This document shows, piece after piece, positions 8,337-19,675 of a stretch of 64,000 bases of DNA. The DNA lies in assembly GCF_011059105.1 (NCBI RefSeq), contig NZ_JAALLS010000013.1, positions 36,893 to 100,892 on the forward strand. The letters run 5' to 3'. Within the stretch, counting starts at the first letter, position 1. Each line of letters starts with the position of its first letter. A program made the position numbers and the translations under genes. The DNA is from Fodinibius halophilus. GTDB taxonomy: Bacteria; Bacteroidota; Rhodothermia; Balneolales; Balneolaceae. The notes below the pieces were generated by a model. The model was not told where the DNA came from, did no database searches, and was given only the letters and a program-made list of their open reading frames with translations.

Positions 8337-11300
8337 TTACATATTGCGTCGATATTGCCCGCCTACTTCGTAAAGCGCCTGAGAAATCTGTCCCAATGAA
8401 GCAACTTTCACCGTCTCCATCAGCTCCTCAAACGTATTACCGTTATTTCGGGCAACCTCTTTCAGGCGTTCGATAGCTTCCTCGGCCTCAGGTTCATTAC
8501 GCTTCCAAAACGCTTCCAGGCTCTCAATCTGCTGCTCTTTCTCCTGTTTGGTAGAACGGATAAGATCAACTTCTTTCTCCTCTTCCTCGCTGTCAACATC
8601 CTCATTCTGGAAGGTATTAACCCCAATAATCGGTTTCTCTCCACTATGCTTCTTGGATTCATAATGCAGACTTTCATCCTGTATTTTTCCACGTTGATAC
8701 ATGTTTTCCATAGCACCAAGTACGCCACCTCGTTCTGTGAGACGGTCAAATTCAGACAAGATTGCCTCCTCAACAAGGTCCGTCATCTCTTCGATGAAAT
8801 ACGAACCCTGATTGATATTTTCATTTTTGGCAGTCCCCATCTCTTTGTTGATAATCAGCTGTATCGCCAACGCGCGCCGTACCGACTCTTCGGTAGGCGT
8901 AGTAATGGCCTCATCATAAGCATTGGTATGCAAAGAGTTGCAGTTATCATAGATCGCCAACAGTGCCTGCAGGGTGGTTCGGATATCATTAAACTGGATT
9001 TCCTGGGCGTGCAATGATCGTCCACTGGTCTGGATATGATACTTAAGCTTTTGGGAGCGCTTGTTTGCCCCATACTTTTCACGCATAGCCACGGCCCAAA
9101 TACGTCGGGCTACTCGTCCGATAACAGCATACTCCGGATCAAGCCCATTACTGAAAAAGAATGAGAGGTTATGAGCAAACTTGTCGATATCCATCCCTCG
9201 CGAGAGATAGTACTCTACATAGGTAAAACCATTAGCCAGCGTAAAAGCAGCTTGCGTAATAGGATTGGCCCCGGCCTCAGCAATATGATAACCTGAAATA
9301 GAAACCGAGTAATAGTTTCTTACTTCATGATTCGTAAAATACTGCTGGATATCCCCCATCATCTTAAGCGCAAACTCTGTTGAAAAGATACAGGTGTTTT
9401 GGGCCTGATCTTCTTTCAGGATATCGGCCTGTACGGTACCGCGTACCACGGAAAGTGTCTTCTCTTTAATCTCTTCATAGACGTCATCGTCAACCAGTTT
9501 ATCGCCTGTTATACCTAACAGTCCCAATCCAAACTCATCATTAGTATCGGGCAGCTCACCGTTATATTGTGGCTCTTCTACATCTCGCTCATCAAAATAA
9601 GCTTTAATCTTCTTTTGAGCTTCTTCCCACTTACCATTCTCTTTGAGGTATCGCTCAATCTCCTGGTCAATAGCCGTATTCATAAACATCGCCAATATCA
9701 TAGGCGCAGGACCGTTGATCGTCATCGATACCGATGTTTTTCGGGAAGTAAGCTCAAACCCCGAATACAGCTTCTTCATATCATCCAGCGTACAAATGCT
9801 GACTCCCGAATTCCCGACTTTCCCATAAATATCGGGACGATGATCCGGGTCCTCGCCATAGAGCGTCACCGAATCAAAAGCAGTAGACAATCGGGCCGCC
9901 GGCATACCTTCGCTGAGATAGTGGAACCGTTTATTTGTACGCTCGGGCGTCCCCTCTCCGGCAAACATACGAGTGGGATCTTCGCCTTCGCGTTTAAACT
10001 CAAAGACTCCTGCCGTAAATGGATAGTAGCCCGGCAGATTTTCTTTGAGTGCAAACTTCAGTTGTTCTCCTTTGTGATCAGTCTTTGGCAGGGCTACCCG
10101 CGGTATTTCAAGTCCGCTGAGCGATTCTCTAAACATCTTATTTTTGAATGTACGGTCGCGAACCTGTACCTCTACATAATCTTGTCGGTACTCTTCATAG
10201 AGCTTGTCCCAGCCTTCCAGGATCTTCTTACAGCGCAAATCCAGCTTACTCAACCAGTGCTCACGCATTGTCTCGAGGCGATCCTCGAAATCATTGGTTC
10301 CATCGGGATCCCAACGTTCGAGTTGTCCGAGCGTACCCTCCACTTCATCCAGTTTGCTGGCAATTTCGGACTGATTTTCTGCCCAGCTGTGATAGTCACG
10401 GATACTTTCGGAAATCTCTGATAAATATCGCTGCCGTTTACCGGGGATAATCGCTTGCGCCTGAATGTCTTCAGCAGGTTCAGGATTATTGTAGAGCTCG
10501 GTTTCCCAGTTCAGACTATAATGTGCATTAACCTTGTTTACTAGTGCCTTAAAAAGTCGATTTACGCCCTCATCATTAAATTGAGCCGCAATTGTTGGAT
10601 ATACCGGCATATCATCGGCATCCATATTCCAAGCACCGCGATTACGCTTGATCTGCTTACGAACATCGCGAAGGGCATCCAGTGATCCTTTCTTTTCAAA
10701 TTTATTAAGTACAACCAGTTCGGCCAGATCAAGCATATTAATCTTCTCGAGTTGGGTAGCCGCACCGTACTCACTGGTCATTACATACATGGGGATATCA
10801 GAAATATTCACTATCTCTGTATCGCTCTGTCCAATACCGCTTGTTTCTACAATAACCAGATCAAAACCGGCGGTTTTGCACACTTCTATCGCTCCTTTTA
10901 CCGAGAGGCTTGTTGCACGGTTGCTGGCCCGGGTCGCCAAACTGCGCATAAATACCCGGTCGGGCTCAATACTGTTCATGCGGATACGATCACCCAGCAA
11001 GGCACCGCCCGTACGCACCTTAGACGGATCAATAGAGATAACAGCCAAATTAATATCTTCAAACTCTGTTAAGAATCGTCGCACCAGCTCATCCGTCAGA
11101 GAACTTTTCCCGGCCCCACCGGTCCCTGTGATTCCGATTAATGGAATGGGGTGACCATTTTTCTGATCAGGGATGGGATTACCTTTGCCATCAAATAGTT
11201 TGTCATCTTCGAATTTTATAATCTCTTCATGGTCATTTTCCAAGGCAGAAATGCATCGCGCCAACGTTTTGGTATCACGGTCAGCAATTTTCTGAACATT

Positions 11301-11831
11301 CACCGGCTCCACTTCAGCGGTATCGTAATCACATTTTTCGAGCATGAAGTTAATCATCCCCTGCAGTCCCATCTCACTACCGTCTTCGACCGAAAAGATG
11401 CGGCAAACTCCGGCATCGTGCAGCTCCTCAATCTCATCTCCCACAATAACACCGCCGCCACCGCCAAATACGTGGATATGCCCGGCACCTCGTTCTTCCA
11501 ACAGATCAACCATATATTTAAAATACTCCATATGGCCGCCCTGGTACGAACTGATGGCAATACCCTGCACATCTTCTTGTATAGCACAGTCAACAATTTC
11601 TTGCACCGAGCGGTTATGTCCCAAGTGAATGACTTCGGCACCGCTGCTCTGTAAAATACGACGCATAATATTTATGCTGGCGTCGTGGCCGTCAAACAAA
11701 CTGGCAGCTGTTACAAAGCGTATCTTATGATCTGCATCATACACTTTCGGGCGTTCATCTGCAGTAGCAGAGGATTCCGCGGGAACAGCTGATTTATTCG
11801 TCTGTGAGGATGTTGCTGTATCTTTGGACAT
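8337..11831 (-). CDS. icmF: fused isobutyryl-CoA mutase (B12-binding, GTPase and mutase domains)
   Basis: A 1164-residue protein from the ATG at 11831. The same frame stays open to 12065, but that extension runs into the end of the mprF-like gene and lacks resemblance. Domain order: B12-binding domain with DGHDAS (Asp47, His49) at about 35-165; MeaB/ArgK-type G-protein chaperone domain with P-loop GTGGAGKS (236-243); linker; then the TIM-barrel mutase domain (about 600-1120, including [10 protein letters not shown] and [10 protein letters not shown]). This arrangement is IcmF, an adenosylcobalamin enzyme interconverting isobutyryl-CoA and n-butyryl-CoA, sometimes also pivalyl-CoA/isovaleryl-CoA. 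Ordinary methylmalonyl-CoA mutase is excluded by the fused GTPase. It is the last gene of a minus-strand cluster, 107 nt after the mprF-like gene. No cobalamin riboswitch was seen. Confidence 0.93.
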   Translation of the reverse strand: MSKDTATSSQTNKSAVPAESSATADERPKVYDADHKIRFVTAASLFDGHDASINIMRRILQSSGAEVIHLGHNRSVQEIVDCAIQEDVQGIAISSYQGGHMEYFKYMVDLLEERGAGHIHVFGGGGGVIVGDEIEELHDAGVCRIFSVEDGSEMGLQGMINFMLEKCDYDTAEVEPVNVQKIADRDTKTLARCISALENDHEEIIKFEDDKLFDGKGNPIPDQKNGHPIPLIGITGTGGAGKSSLTDELVRRFLTEFEDINLAVISIDPSKVRTGGALLGDRIRMNSIEPDRVFMRSLATRASNRATSLSVKGAIEVCKTAGFDLVIVETSGIGQSDTEIVNISDIPMYVMTSEYGAATQLEKINMLDLAELVVLNKFEKKGSLDALRDVRKQIKRNRGAWNMDADDMPVYPTIAAQFNDEGVNRLFKALVNKVNAHYSLNWETELYNNPEPAEDIQAQAIIPGKRQRYLSEISESIRDYHSWAENQSEIASKLDEVEGTLGQLERWDPDGTNDFEDRLETMREHWLSKLDLRCKKILEGWDKLYEEYRQDYVEVQVRDRTFKNKMFRESLSGLEIPRVALPKTDHKGEQLKFALKENLPGYYPFTAGVFEFKREGEDPTRMFAGEGTPERTNKRFHYLSEGMPAARLSTAFDSVTLYGEDPDHRPDIYGKVGNSGVSICTLDDMKKLYSGFELTSRKTSVSMTINGPAPMILAMFMNTAIDQEIERYLKENGKWEEAQKKIKAYFDERDVEEPQYNGELPDTNDEFGLGLLGITGDKLVDDDVYEEIKEKTLSVVRGTVQADILKEDQAQNTCIFSTEFALKMMGDIQQYFTNHEVRNYYSVSISGYHIAEAGANPITQAAFTLANGFTYVEYYLSRGMDIDKFAHNLSFFFSNGLDPEYAVIGRVARRIWAVAMREKYGANKRSQKLKYHIQTSGRSLHAQEIQFNDIRTTLQALLAIYDNCNSLHTNAYDEAITTPTEESVRRALAIQLIINKEMGTAKNENINQGSYFIEEMTDLVEEAILSEFDRLTERGGVLGAMENMYQRGKIQDESLHYESKKHSGEKPIIGVNTFQNEDVDSEEEEKEVDLIRSTKQEKEQQIESLEAFWKRNEPEAEEAIERLKEVARNNGNTFEELMETVKVASLGQISQALYEVGGQYRRNM

Positions 11832-11938
11832 AGCAAAAGTTTCTTTAGAAGTGTCGGTTCTTAACCCTAGAATGTAATAAATTTGTGGGATTTTTTGCAG
11901 CTTTCTACAATCTTTAACGATTTGCGGCCACTGATCAT

Positions 11939-14506
11939 TTATTTTGAATCTGGAGGGGTATTGCGTATAAAATGTGCATAACCGCTGGAAACAACATTGG
12001 TCAGGTGAGAAATAATACGTGGCAGCGCCCATCCACCGGGACAAACCAGGAACCGAGCCTCCCACTCGGGATTAAATTTACTCTTGTAGGTTCGTGCCCT
12101 TTTAAAACCGTAAAAATTCTCTCCGTAGGTATATACAAATTTGGCCAGTTTACTCCATCCGGGAGAATAATCGTGTTCATCCATCCCCGATAATGGAGCC
12201 ATCCCTAAATTAAAATACTGATACCCATTTTCTTTTCCCCAAAACATAGTGCGGACTAAAATAAAGTCAATAATGCTAATCGGTATCCCCGGCTGATAGC
12301 GAAGTAGATCTACGGCCAGTTCTTCATTATTTGCACCGGAAAGTATATTTGCAAACCCCACTAATTCATCATCTTTTTTAACGATAGCAATGGGAAATTG
12401 CTGTATATATTTCTTACTGAACTGTCCCACAGAAAAACCGCGCTCTTCTCGGTCTTTATCATTCAAATATGCCTTTGATATGGTGCAAAAGTCATCATAG
12501 TTATTTTCCAGGTATCTTTTTCCTACCACCTCAAATTTATAACCGGCATATTCCATGCTTTCAACATTCTTTTGTACCGGTGGCTCAAGACGTTTATCCA
12601 GATCGAAATCAGCCAGGGGTATAAGCGCTTCTTCCCCGATTTTGAATAATGTGAGTCCCAGGTCAACATAATATTCCAGATAGTTACTACTTACCTTATA
12701 AAAGACCGGCCACTTATCATCATTGGTACAATCTTCGTGGAATTCCCAGATCATCTCTTCAATCTCTTGCTGTGGCCCTATGGGGTCTCCCAGGGCGATA
12801 ATACTTCGCGATTCTCGGGTAAACATAATAAATCCGTTTTCCGGCTCATTAATCACCAACTCTTTATCACCGGACAGGGCTAAGTTTGCTATTGCATTGC
12901 CATGATTTTGAAGAACCTGCTGTGCAATTTCTAACTCTTCGAGGTCGGGCTTGCCAAAAGCTTGTCGTCGGGGGCGCAACAATTTAACCAGCCCCACTAT
13001 AATGGCAAAGCCCAAGGCTGCAACAGTTGCCCGTAAATATCGGGGGGCATCGCCCATCAATGTAAACTCCCACCAAAGCTCTTTTTGATACTCTACATGG
13101 CGGTAAGAAAATACGCCCAACCACACCGCACTTGCCAGCACCATCAAAATGAGGGTAAACCAACGTCCCGAAAATGACTGGCTAAACAGGGGAGCTTTAC
13201 GATGAAATTCCGTCTTACATGGAACCAGGGCCACCAGCATAATGGCTAATATGATGGCCTCCTCATAATCTGCCCCTTTTAGTATAGAGAATATTATGCC
13301 AAATGTGAGCAACCCGATGGTTGCATGATAGGCACCGTCAATGCGACGCTGCAACGCGCCTGCCAGTACCAGCAAGGCTGCTCCTACCAAAGAAGCAAAG
13401 AAATGCGACATCTCAATAACAGGAAGTGGAATAAAGTGTTGCAGCCACTGCATGCGGGGGACCTCCGACGGTAATGCCCCTGAAAACAGCAGTATAGCCC
13501 CACCAATAAAAATTGAGAAACTCATTACCTGCGGAACTACACGCGGTACCCAATCCAGGGCCTTGTCTTTAAGTGCGTGAACTTTTTTACGATTCACAAC
13601 ATACTCTTGGTATCCCAGTACAATCAAAGCCCCCAGCAGAGGAAGAATGTAATAGATGATACGATAGACTACCAGGATCCCCAGCACTTGTGAACCTTCC
13701 ATAAAATTAGACAGGTAAAGCAACATCACCGACTCAAAAACCCCAAGTCCCCCGGGTACCTGGCTAAAAAGCCCTATAATCTGGGCTAATAAAAAGACCC
13801 CTACAAAGCTGAAAAAACTGACACCTACCTCCGGTAACAATACATACAATACTGAAGCCGCTAACAGCCAATCTACCGAAGCAATAATAACCTGCTTGAG
13901 TGCTAACGTAAGACTCGGAAATTTGAAAGACCATTTTTTAAAAGAGAGCTCTTTTTTTACTACCGCACTGCCCCATACGTAGGCCACGACCATCACCAAT
14001 AAAATAAGACCCAACACCCGAAGAGATACAAAAGGCACTACCACATCAGCAGGCAAGTTGGGAGTTGCAAGAAGCAGCGCAAGCCCTGCCACAGCACAAA
14101 ACCCTATCCAAAGCGTAAATGCACTAAAAGCCACAATCTGGGTTACCTGCATACCCGAAAATCCCCATGCCGAATAAATACGATACCGTATAGATCCCCC
14201 GGTAATAAGGGCCAGCCCAATATTATGGCTAAAAGCATATCCCACATAACCGGCACGTACAATCTTACCCGGGGCTAACTCTTCCCCTATATAATCTACC
14301 CCCAACGCATCATAACCGGTAAGCAGTAAATAGCTTAAAAATGATAATACTAAGGAAAGCCCCACATACAGGTTGGGGATTTCACTAAGTTGAGCGGTTA
14401 TCTCAGAAAGCTGGTATTGTTGCAGCTTTTGATCTAAAAACCACAGAGCAACCCCAAAAAAGACAATGCTTATAAAAGGCGTTAATTTTTTAAGAACCTT
14501 CTTCAT
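11939..14506 (-). CDS. mprF: MprF-like phosphatidylglycerol lysyltransferase/flippase
   Basis: An 855-residue membrane protein. The N-terminal part (to about residue 500) has about 12-14 hydrophobic segments and the UPF0104-like flippase domain (e.g. [32 protein letters not shown]). The C-terminal 300 residues form the DUF2156 aminoacyl-transferase domain ([49 protein letters not shown]). Known members add lysine or alanine from charged tRNA to phosphatidylglycerol and flip the lipid outward, giving resistance to cationic peptides. Amino-acid specificity cannot be told here. It starts 31 nt after the upstream lipoprotein stop codon, so co-transcription is likely. Confidence 0.9.
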   Translation of the reverse strand: MKKVLKKLTPFISIVFFGVALWFLDQKLQQYQLSEITAQLSEIPNLYVGLSLVLSFLSYLLLTGYDALGVDYIGEELAPGKIVRAGYVGYAFSHNIGLALITGGSIRYRIYSAWGFSGMQVTQIVAFSAFTLWIGFCAVAGLALLLATPNLPADVVVPFVSLRVLGLILLVMVVAYVWGSAVVKKELSFKKWSFKFPSLTLALKQVIIASVDWLLAASVLYVLLPEVGVSFFSFVGVFLLAQIIGLFSQVPGGLGVFESVMLLYLSNFMEGSQVLGILVVYRIIYYILPLLGALIVLGYQEYVVNRKKVHALKDKALDWVPRVVPQVMSFSIFIGGAILLFSGALPSEVPRMQWLQHFIPLPVIEMSHFFASLVGAALLVLAGALQRRIDGAYHATIGLLTFGIIFSILKGADYEEAIILAIMLVALVPCKTEFHRKAPLFSQSFSGRWFTLILMVLASAVWLGVFSYRHVEYQKELWWEFTLMGDAPRYLRATVAALGFAIIVGLVKLLRPRRQAFGKPDLEELEIAQQVLQNHGNAIANLALSGDKELVINEPENGFIMFTRESRSIIALGDPIGPQQEIEEMIWEFHEDCTNDDKWPVFYKVSSNYLEYYVDLGLTLFKIGEEALIPLADFDLDKRLEPPVQKNVESMEYAGYKFEVVGKRYLENNYDDFCTISKAYLNDKDREERGFSVGQFSKKYIQQFPIAIVKKDDELVGFANILSGANNEELAVDLLRYQPGIPISIIDFILVRTMFWGKENGYQYFNLGMAPLSGMDEHDYSPGWSKLAKFVYTYGENFYGFKRARTYKSKFNPEWEARFLVCPGGWALPRIISHLTNVVSSGYAHFIRNTPPDSK

Positions 14507-14537
14507 TAAGTAAAAAAACTATCAGTATGTGCTAAAA

Positions 14538-16154
14538 TTAAAATATGATCATAAGTTCGCCCGTCATCGCTTTCTCAACGGGTACATCGCGCTGTATAAA
14601 GTAGGGCTCTGGTGCTTTAAAAGGATCAACGCGACCGAAATCCCAACTCTTGTTGCCATTTAAATCCTGGTATGCGATAACTGTATATGTTAACGGGGGT
14701 AACCGTTTTACCTCCACAGAATCAGAAAATACCGTATCACGGGAGATCTCGGATTCTTCATTTCTAATTTCCAGCCGTACGTCGCTTATTGTTGAGTCTT
14801 CTACCAAAGCATTTACGGCCCCCAACTGCGATGCGTGCCAAATCTCAGGACTGAACTTTCGGTAATCTTCTATAAGAGGATCCCATACCCGTACTTCGTA
14901 CTTGAGCCCATCCTTCCACCGGTTGTTGGGCAATAGAGATAACTTATTGCTCTCGACCTTTATGTTGGGCCAATTCTCTAAAAGGGTATCTCCTTCAACA
15001 ACTTTTAACGAATCGCTGAGTAAAGAACCTTCAATCGGTTTGGCATAGATAACGGTAATAGGGTCTTCCGGGTAATATCCCGACAGGTTATTTCGCTCAA
15101 TGATACGCTGCCGGGTCGTATCTTCCTGGGCCGAGCCTGTGAATTTTTGTGTTATCTCAGCAAGCAAGTTACCAGCTTCATCAGTAACACCGTTTATATC
15201 AAGGCTATAGCTTTCTGCTTCACCTAATTCGTCTTCACTATCTGCAAACAAAACAAATCGCTCACCCGGTTGTATGTATAACGGATACGCATCCGACAAA
15301 TAATTTCCGGTAGTATCGGTTATTGCGATACTTGCACTGTCAGAAAGCTCAATATTTTCGCTAAACCGCATTCGTAAGCGTTGAGAAGAAAAAAGACCTA
15401 TCCCCTGCAGCGATGGCTTTGTGGTATCAACGGGAGTTTTGAAAATGGTGCCCAGGGTATCGGTACCGCCATCTTCAAGCTCTATAAATTCTTTGCCAAA
15501 CGGCTGGGTACGTTCATTCTGGCGATCCCATTTTTTATTGCGGTTTCTGTCATCCACCCAAAAAGCTTTGTAAGTGCCCTCGCGGAGATACGAAAAGGTA
15601 AAGGCCCCTCCGGTATCCGTTTCGGCGATGTAATTTGCCTTTTGAGTAAGATCTACCGGTTCACGATATAACAGGATACGATCGCCCTCGTTACCTTCTC
15701 CCGTCTGGGCATTGCGGATATTCCCAATTAGCTTACCCTCATCAATTTCATCACCTGTGGAAACTGCTATTTTTTCCGGCGAAGCAAGCTTGTTGTTATT
15801 GGTATCTTTAAAATCAGTACCCACTGTAAGAATCAGCGTTGTAGAATCAGGTATAGGTTGGTCAAACTCAACTGCTACCGATTTACGTCCCCAATCCAGA
15901 TTAACAGATAAGCCGATATCGGGTTCTACTACAATAGCTTGTTCAAGGGAAGCCCGATCTACAAATTCGGAAAAGTGTAGAATTATTTCCTGTTTACTAA
16001 AGTTAGTTGTCCCTGTCCGGGGTTCAGTTTTAACAATCTTGGGTCCCTCCTTGTCCGGCGGTCCCCCCGTAGGTGAAGATGGGGTAGCACAAGATACAAA
16101 AACATATAAAACCCCGATCACTGCTGCTGCATTTAACCAGCTAAAATACTTCAC
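14538..16154 (-). CDS. Ig-like domain lipoprotein
   Basis: A 538-residue lipoprotein with a GTG start and signal peptide ending VFVSC (Cys22), followed by TPSSPTGGPPDKEGP, a linker common in Bacteroidota envelope lipoproteins of this type. Residues 35-130 look like a bacterial Ig-like (SbsA/Big_5) domain (IVKTEPRTGTTNFSKQEIILHFSE). The middle carries a carboxypeptidase-regulatory-like segment (GAFTFSYLREGTYKAFWVDDRNRNKKWD) and a similar motif recurs at the C-terminus (YQDLNGNKSWDFG). Function unknown; predicted outer-membrane-anchored. First gene of the cluster with mprF-like and icmF. Confidence 0.75.
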   Translation of the reverse strand: MKYFSWLNAAAVIGVLYVFVSCATPSSPTGGPPDKEGPKIVKTEPRTGTTNFSKQEIILHFSEFVDRASLEQAIVVEPDIGLSVNLDWGRKSVAVEFDQPIPDSTTLILTVGTDFKDTNNNKLASPEKIAVSTGDEIDEGKLIGNIRNAQTGEGNEGDRILLYREPVDLTQKANYIAETDTGGAFTFSYLREGTYKAFWVDDRNRNKKWDRQNERTQPFGKEFIELEDGGTDTLGTIFKTPVDTTKPSLQGIGLFSSQRLRMRFSENIELSDSASIAITDTTGNYLSDAYPLYIQPGERFVLFADSEDELGEAESYSLDINGVTDEAGNLLAEITQKFTGSAQEDTTRQRIIERNNLSGYYPEDPITVIYAKPIEGSLLSDSLKVVEGDTLLENWPNIKVESNKLSLLPNNRWKDGLKYEVRVWDPLIEDYRKFSPEIWHASQLGAVNALVEDSTISDVRLEIRNEESEISRDTVFSDSVEVKRLPPLTYTVIAYQDLNGNKSWDFGRVDPFKAPEPYFIQRDVPVEKAMTGELMIIF

Positions 16155-16188
16155 GAAATCTGTTTAACTGCGATTAATTTTTTACGCA

Positions 16189-16196
16189 CAAAGATA
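16189..16196 (-). promoter_or_regulatory. candidate -7 promoter element for the Ig lipoprotein-mprF-icmF cluster
   Basis: On the minus strand TATCTTTG matches the Bacteroidota -7 consensus TAnnTTTG exactly, 35 nt before the GTG start. No TTG is present at the expected -33 distance, which lowers confidence. Confidence 0.45.
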
Positions 16197-16341
16197 CTAA
16201 AATATCCTTGCCCATTATAGTAATCTAAGACACAATAATCGAACGGGTTATTCACACGCTGTGCCACTAAGAACCAAGGCAGCCTGCATTATAGCTTATG
16301 CCTTGTATTATGTATCTTATCCCTGCTTGGAATTCAAAACC

Positions 16342-17790
16342 ATGAGCGAATTTTATTCTATGAACAGAGTGCAATCAACAAATCAATCTACCCTGCTAGC
16401 CCGGCCCGCCCTATATACCGACTATTACGAATTGACAATGGCACAGGGGTATTATTTAGCCGGACGTAAAGATGAACAAGCCTGTTTTGATTACTTTTTC
16501 CGCGATATCCCTTTTGAGGGCGGCTACGTTATATTTGCCGGACTCTCGAACCTGCTCAATACACTAGAACATTTTGAGTATCACGAAGATGAACTGGCAT
16601 ACCTTTCCAAAGAAGGATTCAGAGACGATTTTTTGGAGTATCTGCGAAACTTCAAGCTAGACGTAGATATCCATGCCGCCAAAGAAGGCGAAGTCATATT
16701 TCCGCGAACACCCATTCTTCGGGTTGAAGGATCTATTATTGAAACCCAGATTCTGGAAACCCTGTTGCTGAATATCCTTAACTTTGAATCGCTTATTGCC
16801 ACAAAGGCTGCCCGCATGAAATATGCAGCGGGTGATCACAAAGTACTGGATTTTGGGCTTCGCCGTGCACAGGGGCTTGGCGGCATCCAGGCCAGTAAAG
16901 CAGCCATCATTGGCGGTGTAGAAGCCACTTCCAATGTCTACTCTTCTTTTGTTCACAACACCCCGGCCAGCGGAACGATGGCTCACTCATGGATACAATC
17001 ATTTGATGATGAGCTCACAGCCTTTCGCAAATATGCTGAATATTATCCCGAAAACTGCATTCTCCTTGTCGATACCTATGATACCCTGGCCAGCGGCGTG
17101 CCCAATGCCATAACGGTTGCCAAAGAGCTTGAAGAGCAAGGTTATAAGATGAAAGGAATCAGGCTGGACAGCGGTGACCTCGCCTATTTCTCACGAAAAG
17201 CGCGCCGCCAGCTCGATGAAGCCGGCCTGGAATACGTAAAAATCGCAGTTTCCAATCAGCTGGATGAACGCCTAATTAAAAGTTTACTCAGTCAGAAAGC
17301 CCCTATTGATCTATTTGGAGTTGGCACACGACTGGTTACCGGGCACGAAAGCCCCGCTTTAGACGGCGTCTATAAACTTTCTGCCATTGAAGATGAACCC
17401 AAACTAAAAATCTCTGAAAACATCGAGAAAAACACCTTGCCCGGCCGTAAAAAGGTGCTGCGTTACTCTAGCAACGATGGTACTTTTTATGGGGATGGGA
17501 TACTGCTCAAAAATGAACAGGATGCCGACACAATCTTTCATCCCTTTTATCCGGCCAAGCATGCCGATGTAACCACCTATAATGCAGAACCCCTGCTGCA
17601 GCCGGTAATGGAAAATGGGGATATCCAAATAGAACTCCCCTCCCCTTCTCAAAGTGCCGCATATGCTCAAAAACGTCTGGCAAAATTAAACCCTGAACAC
17701 AAACGATTTGAGAATCCTCATATCTACAAAGTTGGTATCAGCCAAAAATTGATGGATCTGCGTGATGAATTAACTAAAAATATTAAATAA
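16342..17790 (+). CDS. pncB: nicotinate phosphoribosyltransferase
   Basis: A 482-residue enzyme that makes nicotinate mononucleotide from nicotinate and PRPP. The open frame begins at a GTG at 16261, but the ATG at 16342 (or 16360) fits the family better. The hallmark start of the catalytic fold is ALYTDYYELTMAQGYY; other signature blocks are DFGLRRAQG, GTMAHSWIQSF (catalytic His) and IRLDSGDLAYFS. It is followed after 17 nt by pncA, so the two salvage steps from nicotinamide to NaMN are adjacent. Confidence 0.95.
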   Translation: MSEFYSMNRVQSTNQSTLLARPALYTDYYELTMAQGYYLAGRKDEQACFDYFFRDIPFEGGYVIFAGLSNLLNTLEHFEYHEDELAYLSKEGFRDDFLEYLRNFKLDVDIHAAKEGEVIFPRTPILRVEGSIIETQILETLLLNILNFESLIATKAARMKYAAGDHKVLDFGLRRAQGLGGIQASKAAIIGGVEATSNVYSSFVHNTPASGTMAHSWIQSFDDELTAFRKYAEYYPENCILLVDTYDTLASGVPNAITVAKELEEQGYKMKGIRLDSGDLAYFSRKARRQLDEAGLEYVKIAVSNQLDERLIKSLLSQKAPIDLFGVGTRLVTGHESPALDGVYKLSAIEDEPKLKISENIEKNTLPGRKKVLRYSSNDGTFYGDGILLKNEQDADTIFHPFYPAKHADVTTYNAEPLLQPVMENGDIQIELPSPSQSAAYAQKRLAKLNPEHKRFENPHIYKVGISQKLMDLRDELTKNIK

Positions 17791-17807
17791 AAGCTGATTT
17801 CATTGTC

Positions 17808-18422
17808 ATGAAAGCACTTTTAATTGTTGATGTACAAAATGACTTTTGCCCCGGCGGTGCTCTTGAAGTACCCAACGGAGATACTATTGTGCCTGTGATC
17901 AACAAACTTTCTAAACAGTTTGATGTAGTAATACAAACCCAGGATTGGCATCCTCAAGGCCACTCCTCTTTTGCCTCATCACATGAGGAGAAACAACCTT
18001 TTGAAACCACGAAAATGCCCTATGGAGAGCAGGTTTTATGGCCCGATCATTGCGTACAGGGCAGCAACGGGGCCAACTTCCACCCTGATCTTGACACCGA
18101 CCGCAGCCAGCTCATCATTCGTAAAGGATTCCGCAAAGATATAGACTCCTATTCGGCTTTTTTCGAAAATGATGACGCTACAACAACCGGCTTAACCGGC
18201 TACCTTCGCGAACGTAATATTGATACCCTTTATACGGTAGGCTTGGCTACCGATTTCTGTGTAAAATGGTCGGTCATTGACGGACTCAAAGAAGGGTTCA
18301 ACCTGTATGTGGTAGAAGATGCTGTTAAAGGAATCGACATCGAAGGATCGGTAGGGCAAGCTTGGTCCGAAATGACTGAAGCAGGCGCACAAAAGATTAC
18401 ATCCCAAGAACTACTAACCTAA
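17808..18422 (+). CDS. pncA: nicotinamidase (bifunctional nicotinamidase/pyrazinamidase)
   Basis: A 204-residue cysteine hydrolase of the isochorismatase fold that deaminates nicotinamide to nicotinate. Asp8 (LIVDVQNDF) and the nucleophilic cysteine in VGLATDFCVKWSV are visible, along with the metal-binding DWHPQGHSSF block. It sits between pncB (17 nt) and the FAD oxidoreductase (3 nt), indicating one transcript for NAD salvage. Confidence 0.95.
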   Translation: MKALLIVDVQNDFCPGGALEVPNGDTIVPVINKLSKQFDVVIQTQDWHPQGHSSFASSHEEKQPFETTKMPYGEQVLWPDHCVQGSNGANFHPDLDTDRSQLIIRKGFRKDIDSYSAFFENDDATTTGLTGYLRERNIDTLYTVGLATDFCVKWSVIDGLKEGFNLYVVEDAVKGIDIEGSVGQAWSEMTEAGAQKITSQELLT

Positions 18423-18425
18423 TCA

Positions 18426-19532
18426 ATGAGCCAACAATTCGATTTCTGCATCCTCGGGGCGGGGCTGGCCGGACTTTCCATAGCCGACAGCCTGGCTGAA
18501 CATGATTTTTCTACCGCTGTTATCGATAGAGAAGATATTGCCGCTGGTGCTTCCGGCACGCCCGGTGGATTGGTGAATCCCGCCACCGGCCGACGTGCTA
18601 AAAAAGTATGGAAAGCGGAACAGTGCTATACAACCACCTTACAGTGCCTTCAGAAAGTCCAGGAGACCACCGAAGATCATTTCTTTGCAAAAAATGGGGT
18701 ACTGCGTCCGGCCCTGATGGAAAAGATGGCTCGCAAAATGAGGAATGAATACGAGCAAACAAGCTGGCCCAAGGATTGGTGCCAGTGGAAAAGTGAAGGT
18801 CAGATAAAAGAGATGCACCCCGGCATCACTTGTGTTAACGGGGGGCTTTGGCTGCCCGTTGGACTTACGGTTGACGTCGGACAGTACCTGCATGCTTATG
18901 CCGCCTATCTGGAACAAGAGGCAGGCACTACGTTCTTTCTGAATCAGGATCCCATAGAAAGATATGATGATGGCTACTGGCGGATAAAGCTTGAAAAAAC
19001 AATGATCAGGGCTAAACATATCGTTTTTGCCACCGGCCGGGCTACGGCTACCTCTTACCATTGGGATTGGCTGCCTTTTAACCTCATCAAAGGACAAGTT
19101 GCCGAATTTAAAACAGCAAATAATGCACTCGGCTTTGATCATTCCATCTCCAGCCTGGGCTATATGGCACGCTTAGGCTACGATGGTACTTTTATTCAGG
19201 GTAGCACGTATGAGCACGACTATACGCACCTTGATCCCGATGACCAAGGCGAAGAATACCTGCGAAAACGTCTGCGCCGCACCCTGCCCCGGCTTGAAAA
19301 GGACGTTACCACCGTCAACCAGTGGGCAGGAGTTCGCACCTCTACCCCCGACTATATGCCTATATTAGGACAACACCCTACCGATAAAAACCTCCATCTT
19401 TTTTCAGGATTGGGTTCAAAGGGCTTACTTCACAGCAAATTCCTGGCCGATCATTATGTCGATCACCTTGTAAATGGCTCTGAACTTTATCCCGAAATTG
19501 ACATTCGGCGATATTGCCTTACGAATACCTAA
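18426..19532 (+). CDS. NAD(P)/FAD-dependent oxidoreductase (DAO family)
   Basis: A 368-residue protein with the dinucleotide-binding GAGLAGLS at residues 11-18 and the general D-amino-acid/glycine oxidase fold. GLVNPATGRRAKKVW recalls the FAD domain of MnmC, and GVRTSTPDYMPILG and GLGSKGLL are typical C-terminal FAD contacts. It begins 3 nt after pncA and so is almost certainly co-transcribed with NAD salvage genes. The real substrate is unknown; the MnmC likeness is limited to this domain, as no methyltransferase domain is present. Confidence 0.8.
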   Translation: MSQQFDFCILGAGLAGLSIADSLAEHDFSTAVIDREDIAAGASGTPGGLVNPATGRRAKKVWKAEQCYTTTLQCLQKVQETTEDHFFAKNGVLRPALMEKMARKMRNEYEQTSWPKDWCQWKSEGQIKEMHPGITCVNGGLWLPVGLTVDVGQYLHAYAAYLEQEAGTTFFLNQDPIERYDDGYWRIKLEKTMIRAKHIVFATGRATATSYHWDWLPFNLIKGQVAEFKTANNALGFDHSISSLGYMARLGYDGTFIQGSTYEHDYTHLDPDDQGEEYLRKRLRRTLPRLEKDVTTVNQWAGVRTSTPDYMPILGQHPTDKNLHLFSGLGSKGLLHSKFLADHYVDHLVNGSELYPEIDIRRYCLTNT

Positions 19533-19591
19533 TAAAAAATATTTTTAAATTAGGTATAACATTCCATTTCCTATAAAATAAGCATGCATGC

Positions 19592-19623
19592 AAAAGCCCA
19601 GACATTGAAGTGCCCGGGCCTTT
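19592..19623 (-). terminator. hairpin terminator of the 21.4-19.7 kb lipoprotein gene
   Basis: On the minus strand GCCCGGGCA and TGTCTGGGC pair (two G-U pairs) around CTTCAA, followed by TTTTGC. It lies 53 nt after the minus-strand lipoprotein stop codon. Read on the plus strand the same stem has A-C mismatches, so it serves mainly the minus strand. Confidence 0.6.
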
Positions 19624-19675
19624 AATATTATCAATAAAAGAGCTTTAACATTATCGGTCTGCTAAATCTGCGTGA

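Noticed and set aside
11832-12065. N-terminal extension of icmF in the same open frame
   Set aside because: It overlaps the 3' end of the mprF-like gene and shows no B12-domain likeness; the ATG at 11831 starts the family sequence closely.
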